A DNA stretch of 64,000 nucleotides. Source: Aquila chrysaetos chrysaetos (lineage: Eukaryota; Chordata; Aves; Accipitriformes; Accipitridae). Below, piece by piece: positions 40,783 through 60,700 of the stretch. The stretch spans positions 3,534,001 to 3,598,000 of the forward strand of contig NC_044019.1 of NCBI RefSeq assembly GCF_900496995.4, written 5' to 3'. Made by a program: the position numbers and the translations under genes. The notes beneath the pieces are model-generated. The model was not told the DNA's origin. It did no database searches and worked only from the letters and a program-made list of their open reading frames with translations. Within the stretch, counting starts at the first letter, position 1; each line of letters opens with the position of its first letter.

Positions 40783-41514
40783 TGATTCAGAGAAACTAAC
40801 TCAATAGTTTGATTAACTATTAAGTAGGTATTCTTTATTGGCAGCGCTGGGTGCACTGGGATCGCTCCCCCTATTGTGCACACCTTCGGGCCTAATTGTG
40901 CAGGTTAAGTACATGTTCTACATATATATTCACTAGGTTTCCAAGAAATCTTGTACATATTCATTAGTTTTCAGGGAAACTATTAGCATATGCAAATGAC
41001 CTTTACGCAGATGCATTGAAGGTCTCTGGTGGTCTTCCATGGTCTTTCTCACTTGTCCGCTACTTGACTCTCCTCAGGTGATTCTGCGCAGTATGGTCCT
41101 TTACATGTTTTGATACATCTTATCCTAAAGAATGCATGTTAGTCCCTAAAAAAATGCTTGTTAGTGCTCTTATTATCTAAGTTTTCATTAGTGATGTAAA
41201 ACCATATGGCTAGTTTAAGCTAAATTATCTAGAAGGATGAGAACAAAGGCAGGAGTTCTTATCTTTTCTGGCCCTATCTATTCAAGCAAGGCCTCTGCTT
41301 GTGCCTTTTCAACAAGATCGTAAATTCATCAAACATTTAATTAAGTTTTGTGATTGCTCATGGCTCCCTCTGTTTGACATATCAGTCCTTGACAAGTACC
41401 AGTCTCTGACAGGCTTAATCCTTGACAAACACCAGTCCTTGGTATGTAAAGTTACAGAGAGAGAATCAAGATGAGCTAGATCATTAAGCAATAAGCAGTT
41501 TGGTCTCTATATCA
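40783..41514 (-). repeat. 5' LTR of the gamma-like provirus
   Basis: A 732-bp LTR. On the element's strand it starts TGATATAGAGACC and ends near TGAATCA. AATAAA reads on the minus strand near its 3' end (about 40836-40831). Confidence 0.85.
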
Positions 41515-43580
41515 GCGGCTCCTGGAGGCAGCTCACATCTTGCTGCAGCCCAGCCTGCCCATGAGTAACTCAGGGGCATATGGTGCCATAGGCTTTGGAA
41601 AAAGTAGTCTTGTGTTGAGGCCATTGAAAAAAAAACAAGAGGGTTTCAAAATCATTATTTGAGGGAGTGAAGTAGCTCCTCTTGAAGGGATCTCAGATTG
41701 TGATGATAGGGGATCAAGACTGAACCCCGGGACTGAGTCTGTGCTGTGTCTGCAGGACGTAGCAGGAACTCGAGTGCTTCTGTACGTGTTAGGGTTACTG
41801 TAGCTCTGGTTTCTTCCACTGCGGGAGAGGAAAACTGCCAAAGGTTTTAGCAGCTGAAATGTCAAGCATGGGTAACTCTGTTTGCAAGTTTTGGATATTC
41901 TGGACTGCCTGCCCTTTTGATGTAAAAAATACCCTTTGAGTTCCTGCTTGAACTCTGAATGACACAATTTACTGTAGCATTCAACTGTTTTCCTGGTGTG
42001 TTCCAGTGAAACAGTTTCTGCACAAGTACAAGATTGGCTTATCGCTGTCATTTCCTGTTCCGCTCTTGCTAAATGTGTCAGCCTGACCCAAAAAACAATT
42101 CTGAAAGTCAAGATGCTTTTTTGAAATATTTGAAAGATAGTAAGGAAAAACTGTCAGACCTTGTGTCATCCTTGATCTGAATTGAAAAGTACATTGCTGT
42201 TCTGCTCCCCAGACACGGAGCACATTTGCAGCCAGTAAAATGCTGTTCTTAAATCTCAGTGACATGTCCTGACTTAAAAACATCTACGCACTGAGATTAG
42301 ATGATGTTTTAGCAGATATAAACACACTAAAGATAGAACCAAAGCAAAAATCTGCTGATGTGCATTATAGGAGAGTTGTTTGAGATAATTAGTGGAATTT
42401 CAAGGCTTAAGTGTTTGGTTACAGCAGACACTGTTGTCTTCTATCTAAATGAAAGCCACTAAAAGGACCGTAGCCATAACATTGTGCCAAGAAACACAGA
42501 GCAAAGGGAGGAAAACAAATTAATCTCAGCTTGGTTTGTGAAAACATACAATAAAGAACATGAACAAAGGTCTGGGCTTGGTTATGTCAACACATCTTGT
42601 ATATTAAAACATACCATGTCTTTTTCAATAACACTGCATAATGAAATACAAATTTCTTAGATGCAGCTTCTCTTTGGAGAACTTACCTCTATCCTGTTAG
42701 TGCCTGAAGACCCTATGATGGGTCAGAACCCTGTAATACTAGGTGCTGGGCAGTAAGAAACCAGCTCTGTTTTAAATGGTTTACAGATAAAGGAGAAAAG
42801 AGTAATTTTTCCATTCTGTAGCTAAAAATGCAGGGTACCTCAATGAACTCAAGGTATCTGTCTATACCTCAAAATAAAAACTCTGAATGTTCATATGTTG
42901 TTTTTAAGTACTCCCTACTCCCCCCCCCCCCCCCTGCCCTGGTGTTGTTTAAACTGAATTAACCGCTTTCCATTTTCTTTTGAGATTCCTTTTTTTTTGG
43001 GGGGGGGGGGGGGGGGGTCCCTAATGCAGTCTACAGTGCTTGACTGGCCCATCTGTGGTGGACAGGGAGCGGGAGCTCTCTTAAGAGTGTGCGGGTTTCT
43101 CGTGTATATGTAATTTTCATTCAGCCTGTACACGGTAAAGGCCAAAACTCGTGGGTTTCGGTGTAAACGATCCCTTGAAGCAAAACAAGAATGGGCGAAT
43201 GGAAACAGGAACAGCAGCCAGTGCCAGGGGCTCTGCAGTTTTGAATCCCTTCCCACAACAGCAGTTTTAAACCTGTGGAAGCTCTTCCCTTCACGCATTT
43301 CCCTACCTTGTGACATAAAAAACCCCTCTAAATTGTTTCTAATAATTTAAATTTTAAAAATTAGTTAATTAAAATAAGTGCAGGTGTGAGGTATGGGCTC
43401 GACAAACTCGAGATACTCCATTTGGCGATCTGAAAACTGCCGATTTTGCTCTTTGTTCGCTGTTCAGCGAATCCCCGCTCCCGGGGACCCTCTTACAGCC
43501 GGAGGATGTTGTTTTTTTGTTAATTGTTTTACCTCTTTGAAGCCCCAAGCGGCAGCTGGCACGGCCACCTCCCCACACCG
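41515..43580. other. Interval between the provirus and PNRC2
   Basis: AT-rich, no recognisable exon. It contains a poly-C run near 42921-42934 and a poly-G run near 42997-43017. The frame 41533-42111 (minus) has no family motif. 41515 is directly continuous with the sequence left of 32756, once the provirus is set aside. Confidence 0.45.
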
Positions 43581-44420
43581 CCTCCCTTTTGTTGTGCTAA
43601 TTCCCGAGCGAGGGCGGGGGGGGAAAGCTGGCTGCACGGCCGGGGGGGTTGGGGACCGCAGCCCAGGGACCCTCGGGCCGTGCCGCGGACGCCGTCCGGC
43701 GGAGGGGTCGGCCCCGGGACAAAGGGCCGCGCTCCCGAGCCGCCCTGCGCTGAGGAGATTCAAATGGCGGCCCCGCCTGCCCTTGGCGGCCAGTCTGCCT
43801 CGTTTCCTCCCGGCAACAGGCGGAGCTTGGCTCGCATTGGCGGAGGGAGTAGGCAGCGCGCTCCTATTGGCTGTAGCAGGGTGGTCTGGGGAGGGGGGAG
43901 GAGGGTGAGGGTGTTATACGGCGTAGGGAAGCGGCCGCCATTTTGTGTGGGGGATAGAGGGGCAGCCGCAGGAGTTGGTGGAGCGGTTTGGGCTGTGCTT
44001 TGCGGGGGGGGGGGGTGTCGGAGAGTGACGGCGGAGGAGCAGCGGGGTCTGTTCCTAAAGGCCCGTGTGTGTGTGTCTGTGCTTGTGGGCGAACGAGACG
44101 GACAGAAGTCGGTAAGGGAGGAAGCGGTGCGGGAAGGGCCGGGCTCTGTCGCCGCCATGTTGTGCTCGCTGAGCTGTTCCATTGTTGGGGAAGTGGGGAC
44201 GGGGGTTCCCGGCTCTCCGCGGGGTCAGGCCGGATGAGGGCCGGGGGGGGTGTAGGCAAGAGAAGAAAATTCGGAGACGAACAGATGGAGCTCTGGCAAG
44301 CGTCGAGCTTGAGGGCTGCCCCGGTGGGATCAAACAGCAGCTTGGATTGTGCTGATGACGTTATCGCGGCCCTTAGTTTTAATCGCAACAAGGTGAAAGC
44401 TGAAAATAAAATGGGCGGCT
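43580..44420 (+). promoter_or_regulatory. PNRC2: PNRC2 CpG island and first noncoding exon
   Basis: A strong CpG island. GCCGCCATTTTGTG (near 43933) is a YY1-like element at a likely start region. A consensus donor GAAGTCG|GTAAGG (GT at 44112-44113) would end a noncoding first exon running from about 43930 to 44111. The start site itself is inferred. Confidence 0.55.
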
Positions 44421-45252
44421 CTTCCTGGAGCTTTTGGGGAAGGATGGACTGGGGGTGGTGATGAATCTGAAGAGTGACATATCGATTAAGGGGGGTGAAC
44501 AGATTGGAGTGCCTTAAGATTAAAATATTTTTTAAAAGATTTCAGGAGAGGACGAGCCATGGGCTAACAGGAACTTATTGTAAGAGTTAATAAGGAATTG
44601 TTTTGCTAACGAAGGTGAAAAAAACAGCTGACAGAGTAGAAATGGAGCTCTGTTGTAATGGCTGGAGGAGGGTTTGGGGGTGCGATTGGTTTCATGGGAA
44701 GCGTTGGGACACTTTGGGTCGGTTTCTGTACGCAGTATTTCTGGGTGGTGCTTTCCTGTTCTGGTGCCACAGAGTTAGGCGGGTGAGTTCTCAAGGGGTA
44801 GTTTTCAGGGAGGGTTTCTTTGTACTCAAGAGTGAGGCGTTGAAGCGCTAGTTCCCTAAGAGTTCATCCCAAAGTATTTTTCGTTGTGTTTGACTTTTTT
44901 TTACTTATTAAAAAAAAAATAAGGTTCTTGCCTGCCTATTAAAATGCTTATTAAGAGTATATATAGAGAGAGCATGATAAAAATGCTATTCTTTTTGAAA
45001 TGCCAAGTATAACGATGGAAGTTTATGTAAGTAGAGTAAGATGAATACTACCGTGTCTTTTGGTTGTGGGTTTTTTGTGGTTTGTTGTTTTTTTTTTTTA
45101 AGTTGAAGTATATTGTCATCTTTAACAAATAAGAGACACAACTGATTCTATGAATTGTCTGAATTATTTCTGCCTTTTTTTTTTTTCCCCAAATCTGAAA
45201 AGAAACAATTGTTTCCTTAACCTTAATTCGAACTTCATTCTTATTTATGCAG

Positions 45253-45457
45253 TGGGACTTCTCCCTTGGAGCTTCTGTGCCGAGAATCCGATGTTGGGCT
45301 CGGCTACCTGGCTGAATACAGCAGATCAGCCCATGAAAACTTCTATTCCTAGCCAAAGGAAGGAGTCCAGCAAAAGGCAGCACCTACTCTTTCAGGCTTG
45401 GAAGCAAGAAAGGGGGCAGGAGTTGGAGAGTGTGGAATCTGAGAAGACAACTGAAAG
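45253..45457 (+). other. PNRC2: PNRC2 second noncoding exon with upstream ORF
   Basis: Acceptor TTATTTATGCAG (AG at 45251-45252) and donor CTGAAAG|GTAAAT (GT at 45458-45459) bound a 205-nt exon. It carries an ATG at 45291 that opens 56 codons (MLGSATWLNTADQP...), ending with TGA at 46229-46231 in the next exon, 14 nt before the main start codon. The exon is inferred from splice signals and position. Confidence 0.6.
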
Positions 45458-46245
45458 GTAAATGCGGGTGGGAGAGAAATAATATACTGTAGGAGAGTCA
45501 GCATGAAGGTGCCGAGTACTGTGTGATAGTATCTGGCTGGCTGCTTTGGAAGTTCCTACAAATGGCTGTTTCCCATTTGAGGTTGTTTTCAGCTCATTTG
45601 GGGTTTATCAGAGTAATTCTAGGACTTACCAGAAAGACTGGGGAGTGGCTTTATCAGTGCAAACTTTGCCCAGATCGTTAGGCATAACAAGCTTGGTTTA
45701 AATGTCTTCAGGATTAAATACTAAGATCTTAAAATTGGCACTGTATTTGGTGAGCAACGTGCCTTTCACATTCTTCTGGTAACACCTTTTGCTGAGGAGA
45801 AAAGAAGTGGCATATTTAGTAGTTGGGCTGCCTGGAGGACCAGCGTTTTCATAACTAGGTAGACAAAGCTGTGACTGTTGATAAGGGGACCCGGGTACAG
45901 TTCCTGAAGGATGGACTGGTATATGACGTGCTGGTCAGCCATCAGCAGCAGAACTGTTAAGCCATTGTAGAGTTGGTAATCTCCTGCTTGGAAGATAACG
46001 CTGCATTATAATTCAGTTCTCATGAGTGTGCCAGCTAAGTTTTAGGTATTACTGGTGTCCAGTGAAGGAGAAAAAACACTACTTTCAATTGATACAAGTT
46101 TTGGTTAGATTGATTTCAGTCCCCTTCCTTAGAATCTAAAAATTCTCTGAAATATTTGTTGTTTGTTTTTTTTTTTTTTTAAAAGCTGTAATGCAAACTC
46201 CACTGACTTTTTCCCCTGTTTTTACAGGTGACATTTAAGTTGAAG

Positions 46246-46668
46246 ATGGGTGGTGGAGAAAGATTCAACATTCCAGTTCCCCAGTCTAGAAATACCACCA
46301 AGAACCATCAACAACTTAAAAACAGGCAGAAGAATAAAGACCAGAATTCGCAGATGAAGACCTATATGAAGAAAGAAAGAGGACATGGATGCAACTCATC
46401 ATCTGGTGCATGGCAGGCCATGCAAAAAGGGGGAAAGAACAATGTTCATTTCCCCAATAATCAAAATTGGAGTCCTACTTTATCAAATCGCAATCTGTTT
46501 TTCACACCTCAAACCAATCAGAACTATGCTGGAGCAAAATTTAGTGAGCCACCCTCACCAAGTGTTCTTCCTAAGCCACCAAGCCACTGGGTACCTGTTT
46601 CTTTTAAACCTTCTGATAAAGAAATAATGACATTTCAGCTTAAAACATTACTTAAAGTCCAGGCTTGA
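46246..46668 (+). CDS. PNRC2: Proline-rich nuclear receptor coactivator 2
   Basis: Small, largely disordered protein that bridges the decapping activator DCP1A and UPF1 in nonsense-mediated decay and coactivates nuclear receptors. A single coding exon gives 140 aa (human 139). The N-terminus is [17 protein letters not shown] basic central part (KKERGHG) follows, then [28 protein letters not shown], which holds the SH3-type proline motif. The C-terminal [10 protein letters not shown] contains an LxxLL-like nuclear-receptor box. The exon begins at 46228 after TTTTTACAG. The upstream six in-frame codons have no usable ATG, so 46246 is the start. It converges with SRSF10. Confidence 0.97.
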   Translation: MGGGERFNIPVPQSRNTTKNHQQLKNRQKNKDQNSQMKTYMKKERGHGCNSSSGAWQAMQKGGKNNVHFPNNQNWSPTLSNRNLFFTPQTNQNYAGAKFSEPPSPSVLPKPPSHWVPVSFKPSDKEIMTFQLKTLLKVQA

Positions 46669-48505
46669 GATGTAACTCTTCATATTTTTAAAGTTATTTA
46701 AATTTACAGGGTTTCAAATTTGAGAGTTGTTATTCCTAACTCCAGATGCACAGGCATACAGAAATAGATGTTCTTGCTGCATGTAGTTAGTCACTTGGAA
46801 GAGAAGGGGGTGGAAGTTTACATTCCCCTAATGTTTTACCTCAAAAGTTGTGTGCTGTGTTCACTTCACTGTGAAATAGGTATTTTCTCTATAATCAATC
46901 TAATCAAATCCTGAACAGTCACCATTTATTGTAAGTGTAAATGGGACTGTCTCCCAAAATTGGAATTGTGACTACTCTTTGGTATGGTATCAGAAAACCA
47001 GCTTCTACCTAACTTAATGCAGCATTAACTGGAAAAAGATGCACTGAAAGCTTTAGTCAGGTACTTTGCTGCTTTGCAAACTTGCATAAAATTTGCTACG
47101 TAAATAAAAACTCTGCAGAGCAGACCTCTACCTAGGCACTGGGTAAATCACAGATAATTCTCGTTCATACCTGTGAGCTTTGTTTGGCACTCTTGAATTG
47201 GAGGACAAGCATTTCAAGCCTGTGACTAAAATTGAGATCTAGGAAATGTACTGGTGCATGTTCTTGAAAAGATGGAAGAACACCTGGGGCAAATCTGTAA
47301 TTGCCTCTCCAGCTCTAGCAATACTTCGTCAGACTGTGCCAACTAATGACACTGCATTGCCAGATGACTGCCAAAAAACTGTAAAAAATCCTTTGTATTC
47401 CAACTGCACTGTTCTAAAATACATTTTTATACCCATTTTTAAGATTGTGGAAAAGGTGGAGTAGTTAGACTGGTCTTAAATTGGTTACCCTGTAATATTG
47501 TTTTAAGTTACAGTAGCTTGTGGCAGGTATTAAAATGTTTTCATAGGGAAGACAGAGCCATGTAAATAAAATGTAAAACTTTGTAGCATATGTAAATTTA
47601 TGCTGGGCTTTCCTGCACAGAAGTATTTTTAGTACAAAACTGCTGAATGTAAGATGACCATGTTGAGTACATGGCATGATATAAAAAAGATATTTTGTTT
47701 AAAAAAAAATGAAAGACATTTGTGGCTGTGCCCTTGCACTTAACATACAGTGAATATGCACGTTTTACTTGGTTGTGAGCTCATTTTTAAAGTAAACTCA
47801 GTGCAAAAGAAGCTTATTTAGAATTTTTAATAAAAAAAAAAAACCTAAAAAAAAAAAAAAAGCTGCTCAAGTTTGAGATACTCATGTTCTGAATGTATAG
47901 GAGAGGTGTGTATTAAATGATGAAAAAAACACTAAGGTGTTCAAAATCAAATTGGGTGTTTCACAAGAAATGCAAATGCCTGAGTTTGGGTGTTTGATAA
48001 AATTGAAGTTTTCTGTTTCTAAAATGCATCAATACTTCAACAGTACTTTGTCCCAGTATTTGCTAGAATATTTCAACTTCAGAATGGGGACAGGGGCAGT
48101 TGCCAGCACGCAGCTTTAAGTGCTATCACAATTCAGTTGATCCTGTAATAGAAACAACTGAACTGTGATAACAGACTCCAAGGTTATTTCAAAATACAGT
48201 AATTACTAAAAAAGTGCTTTAACTTGAAAGGGAGTTTTGCAGATTGTGAAATGTTCTTTGAGATGTCTTTCTGTACATTCAAAATGCATTGGCAGCTGGT
48301 TGAATGTTTACAAATCTATTGCTCCAAATAAGATGGAATTGGCAGTCTTTAAACTTGTATCTTTGTGACCTGGACCTTCACCAGTGTATGAGCTGTTATC
48401 CCAGTTACAACTGTGTATACTCGACTTCAAATTGTCAATTACTAATGCTATATGTACAAATTGGAAACAACAAAAATTTAAATAAACTAAACTTTTCACC
48501 CCCTA
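46669..48505 (+). other. PNRC2: PNRC2 3' UTR with several poly(A) signals
   Basis: AT-rich noncoding sequence with AATAAA at 47103-47108, 47565-47570, 47829-47834 and 48481-48486, so alternative 3' ends are likely. The last one would give a 3' UTR of about 1.8 kb. Confidence 0.6.
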
Positions 48506-49104
48506 AAAGCATCTATGTATTTTAAGATGGTAATGAAAAAAGTGGGATTACATAATTTTGGCAGCTCAAGGAGTTCTATAAAGCTCTGACACTTCAGAAT
48601 ACCAATTAATGTATTTAAATGCCCCCTTTCCTATCCTTAACTGGCAGGAAACTCTTCACAGTTATCTTTACCTGGTAGAATCGGTAACCTGGGAGCCCCA
48701 GGCACAGGTTCTGTATGCCTCTGCAGGCTGAGTGTCAGAGCAAGCTGGAAATCGCTTCACAACGAAAGAGGTTTCTTGAACTACAGCCCTCTCATTTGTG
48801 CCTTGCCCATGATCTGTGAACACCAGGCTGGAAAATTAAACACTAATGTTACTCAAAAAACCAAAACGGCACCTGCTAAGGGGCTGGTGGGCTCTGCCCA
48901 GGAAAGTGAGACACACTAGCCTGAGTAGATGCAGCTTAAGCTTAGCCAGGTACAGTTGTGATCAGGCTCTGCTACCTCTGACGAAGGGTCGCTGGCTCAG
49001 TGCTCTGGGCTAGAGGGAACTTCCTCAGGTATTCAGTGCTCGGTGATCAAATCTCCAACAGACTACGGCTGTATTAATTAAGTCAGAAGGTGCTCTCAAG
49101 TTAT

Positions 49105-52100
49105 AGTCAAAACTTGTACATTTTATTCCCAATTCACAGGGTTATTTGCACAGATGGAACACAAAACTCAAGAAGAAAGGATGTGTATGAATAAAACATT
49201 AGCATCTTTTGATCAAACACACTACAGGGTACATAGTCTTCCCTTCCTATAATAGTCTCATCAGTAAGAGCATCTTTAGACAAATATTATAGCAATGGAC
49301 TACAGACTTTTTAAGCAAGTTACAAGATAAATGGAGAAAACCAGCAATTATTAATGGGTGATTATGTCCTAAAAATGTGTAAATTTATCCCTTTGTACTT
49401 CAAAATGTTAATCTGCAACATCCCTGCCAAAAAATCAAGTAGCAGTGCTGCAATGTATATCAATCCAATTACCCTTCTCTGAACATATTTCAAGCTGTTA
49501 CCCCAGACTAAACAGTAAGAAAAAAAAAAAAAAGCAGCTCTTTCCAAGAAGAGAGCTCAAAATAACATTTAAATTGAAAATTTCCACTTTGAATAAAGCC
49601 ATTATACTGTACATTTAAACATCTTTAAAAGACATAGAAAGGATAACATTCAGCTTTCAGAGACCAGTCTATCATAGTCCCTAATTTAAACACCCAGCTA
49701 CTTAACAACTAAATTTAAGATTTTTAATTATCAGTTGGGTGCATGGACTTTTGGTGAAAAAGAAGTTCCAATAGAGCCTTCTATTACTGCTGAGATAAAT
49801 CAATACGCTGCAGATACTTTGGAGCACAGCCATTACTTTCAGCAGAATTTTTACATACTACTTCAATTCTACAAATTTTGCAGGAATGACAAAATCTAGT
49901 TTACCACAGAAAAACATAATTCCCACCGTTCTTGAGACTCCAAAAGAAAGATGCCTATACATAATCTTTTGTAGCCTGCGTATGTTCTTGCATTCCAGCT
50001 GTGCATAACCTGCAGGTAGCTTGCACAAGACAGGCTACTGCTTTTTTTAGAGCAGGACTAGGACACCTGCATCAAGGAAGGGAGATGTTATCTAGATGGG
50101 CTGTGGCTTGACTTGCATGAATGCATAAACATTCCCTGCCCTTTTGGCCACATCCTGCTAACTCGTCCCCAACTGAAAGGCCCACAGAACAGCTTCTTCA
50201 CAATTTTTCCATGGGAGCAAGAACTAGGACAACATCTTTATTCATGCACTCTTGAAACATCGTGGGTTTGTGTTCGGCTTTTCTGGCTTGTTCATATACA
50301 CAAGTCAAGTCAAAGTTTAGTCCTACCTCTGGGAGAGAAAGAAAGAACCATCAGAACTGTCAGATACTACATTATACTTGCAATGAATTGGATTTTCAAA
50401 ACAAAAAAAAAAATTTAAACTGTGCTATACATCAATGTTGAGGCACACAATATAAGGACATGCTGACAATATTGTTAAGGTACAGTTACTGTTACTCTGC
50501 AGTCTCAAATTAGAACCTCAGCCTGGACACAAAGATGTTCTCCTCCCTCCTCCCCACTGATCCAGCTGTAATTCTGGCTGGACTAACGTGAACATTAATT
50601 ACTGCAATTCCTTTTCTTACAGGTTGCTGACAAAAACATAATCACACTTTCCCACGACACAGTCAGGTGGACCACTTTTAAGTAGGATTTTAGTCCTACT
50701 TCCTATCCTTCCTATAGTCATGAAGACTACACTCATTTAAGCAAGCTCAAAAGGGTGGGGTTTTCTGCTGTTACAAGCAGAAAGCTACAAGATAATCACA
50801 GCTCATCTAAAAAAGTTTAAGGGTGGGTTTATCAAAGCAATTAAGTGCTTTTCAGAGTTGTTTTCCTTCAGTGGCATAAGAAGAACCAGTCATATATACC
50901 AAAGGTGCCAGGAGGCAGCTTGATTTCTAATCGTCATCAGCAAAGTTTTACCACCTTCCAGAGAACCACTGCTGGTGCAATTTTTGATATGGCAAATATG
51001 AATCGATAAGGTGATACTAGAAATTTGGTTCTATATGAATCTTCAATTGTTGATTTTAAGTAGTTCATTACCTGGCTAATAATATCTGAATTATAACCAT
51101 AGGGCAGTCCATCCAGCAATAATGAAAGTTAATGGAAAAGAAATTTCAATATATTAGACTAAAACATATGCTTATCATTCTCATTTTGTCTAGTACCCCT
51201 TTAAAAATGTGAAATGATATTTATTCAGACATTAAATGATAAATTCCTGACTTTACTGAAATACCATAGTAAGGATTTTACTCCATAAGGGATGCATAGC
51301 TCTAACTCCTAACCATGCTCTGGAGTCAAATTCTAAAGCTACAATAATTCCAGTGGATCAGTATTTCCTTCATTTTTTTATTACAGCATGTTTGCTAAAT
51401 TTACAGCAAGCAGAAAATAAGCTGGGTCTTTAGTTATTTTGATCAAAACATTGATGTTTTAAAGGTAGTACACAATATTTGTTAAAAAGAACATATAAAA
51501 ATACCTTTTTAGAAGCCTCTATAAGAAAGGAAATACAAAGTTTAATCCCACAACTTTCCTCTGCTAGAGCTGCACGCTACTGCTACAGTTTTAAATAGAC
51601 TTTTTGCTGTTTTTAAACTATACATCCAGGAAAGTCTACAAAATTAAAGGAACGTGCATATAAATGATTGCATAGCAGAACATGAACATTAACTGCAAAC
51701 AGTAAAGAAAAAGTTAGAAATACTATCAAATGTACAAAGATTCTAGGATCAACCCCCTAAGCACGTTCCACTGCCAATATTTAAAAGCCATCTGCATTTC
51801 TTTAAAGGCCCTGCTGAAAACACTAAAACCAAAACCTAAAACATTTCTCTAAAAAGGAACTTTTTGAAATCAATGTCTTTATATGCTACTACATGACAAC
51901 AAGGAACACTAGGTGTTTGATGCTGGCTTTTGAAGGTAAATGGAAAAAACAATGCCAAAAGCCATTTTCATAACAAAGTATCTTGCCTTCTAGAGAAATA
52001 CTGGTAAGATTACACACTGGTTTTGTTATTTTTCACATTCAATTTACTAAATATACTGTATTAGTGATAAACTAAATAGCTAGAGATGCAGCTCTTGTTC

Positions 52101-53268
52101 ATACCCAACTTCAAACATTTGTTCTTAAGTAAAATGAAATCTTGTAACCAAACCACTATCCATTCTGAGGAAGAAGTGATTCAGACTTGCTTGACCAAAT
52201 ACTTTTTTTATGTGTAAAAGCAAGCCTTTGTTATTCAGGAAGAGAGATGGCTACAGTTTTATACCTATGAATACACCAACTAACCACAGGAGTCATTGGC
52301 ATAAAAGTTTAGTTCTTATATACTGTACACACACAACTCGAAACAATCTACTTGTATCTAACAGCAGGAAAACTAAGCAATTTTATGGTTAACTGCTCAC
52401 TAAAATTTAGAATAGATACAAAAACTGCATAAAATGTACACACAACCTAATATTTAGTTGCTCTGCCATTTGTTGAAATCTGAATTTAATTTTCCATTTC
52501 AAGGTGGTTTTTTTTTTCCCCCCTCACACATTTAGTACTAGCAGCCAGGTCAAAAGCAGTGAAGCCTCTATCCTGACAAGTCACGACACTGCACAATCTC
52601 TGAATGAGCTTCCAAGACCAACTCTCTCCCCATGTAGTACATGCAATGTTAGTACCATCTCTCCAGATGGCAGGGTTAAAGAGAAATCTCAAATATATCT
52701 CTCCATAGAGCTCCAGTTACCAACCTACTTGTGTCAGTGGGCATGGAGAACACAGAAGCCTGCCTTTGAACAATGGAAACATAAAATTGCCAGTCTGCAT
52801 TTCACAGCAGTCAGTGTTGCACTACAGCTGTCCAGTTCTCTGTTTATATCACAAAGTTTAGCATTAAAGAACAAGTTAAACAGTTGGTTTAACTGTTCAG
52901 CACAAACTGGTACCAATTTCTCTACGGGTATGACATTTTTAATAGGACAATGTTGCAAGTTACGATCAATCAAGTCATCACCAATATCTAAGCATTAAAA
53001 ATGCAACTCTTTACAAAAATATACATAGAGACACCACAACCAAATCAGTAGCTGCCCATGACATTTAACCAAATGGACACTCTCTCTCTCTCGCTCTCTC
53101 TCAGTGGCTTCTCAACACTGTTTTAATTTTAACCATTGTCGGCTACAGGGAAAACTGACAAAGAAAATATTTTTTAGCACTGTTGCAACATCATATTCCT
53201 GATAATTTAAGTAAACTGAACTGTGTGTAAATGAATCTTACATGCCTAAAAACAACATGGATACACTG
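49105..53268 (-). other. SRSF10: SRSF10 3' UTR region
   Basis: Minus-strand sequence after the SRSF10 stop. Poly(A) signals (AATAAA on the minus strand) occur near 51220, 50236 and 49127-49122; the last would make a 3' UTR of about 4.2 kb. A CT-rich microsatellite lies at 53079-53103. No other exon was recognised, and how far the transcript really extends is inferred. Confidence 0.45.
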
Positions 53269-60088
<6,820 letters not shown>

Positions 60089-60700
60089 GGCGGCGGTGGC
60101 GGCTGCGGGGGCGGGGGGAGGCGCGGGGGAGGGAGCGAACGAGCGGCAGGGCCCAGGCGCTGCGGGGAGCCGAGCGGCTGAGGCGACCCTCCGGAGCTGC
60201 ACGCAGCGCCACCCGCCGCCCGCCCGCCGCCTCTCGCGAGACTTCCCGCGGGACTTCCGGCGAGAGCGCCGCGCGAAGAGGAAAACACGGGGGGGGTCGG
60301 TGGGGAGACCGCCGGCGCCGAAACTGGTCTTGCCGTCACTGCGCATGCGCCTCTCCGCTCGCCGGGAGCGTGCGCCTGCGCAGAGCGCGCCCACCCGCCG
60401 TCGCTCACAACCCGAGCGGGAACTTCCCCGCCCTCCGGCGCCGTCCGCGCATGCGCCTTGTTCCGGCGCCGCGGTCGCTCGCGTTTCCCGCCGAAAGAGG
60501 GAGAAGCGCGCGAGCCGCGCTCCTCGCGCGGGCAAGATGGAGGCTGGGCGGCCGCTGTGAGGAGATGGGGTGCCTCCTGCCTCACGCCGTCACCTCTCGA
60601 CGCCGTGGCTCGCTCCTGTGCAGTCGGCCGGCACGACAAACTGACGCGGCGGCGGTTTGGAGTGTCGGGCTGTAGGTGCTCGCTGCCCGGTGCCCTTTCC

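Noticed and set aside
43393-44461. Several plus- and minus-strand frames over the PNRC2 CpG island
   Set aside because: They overlap each other in all frames and reflect lack of stop codons in GC-rich DNA.
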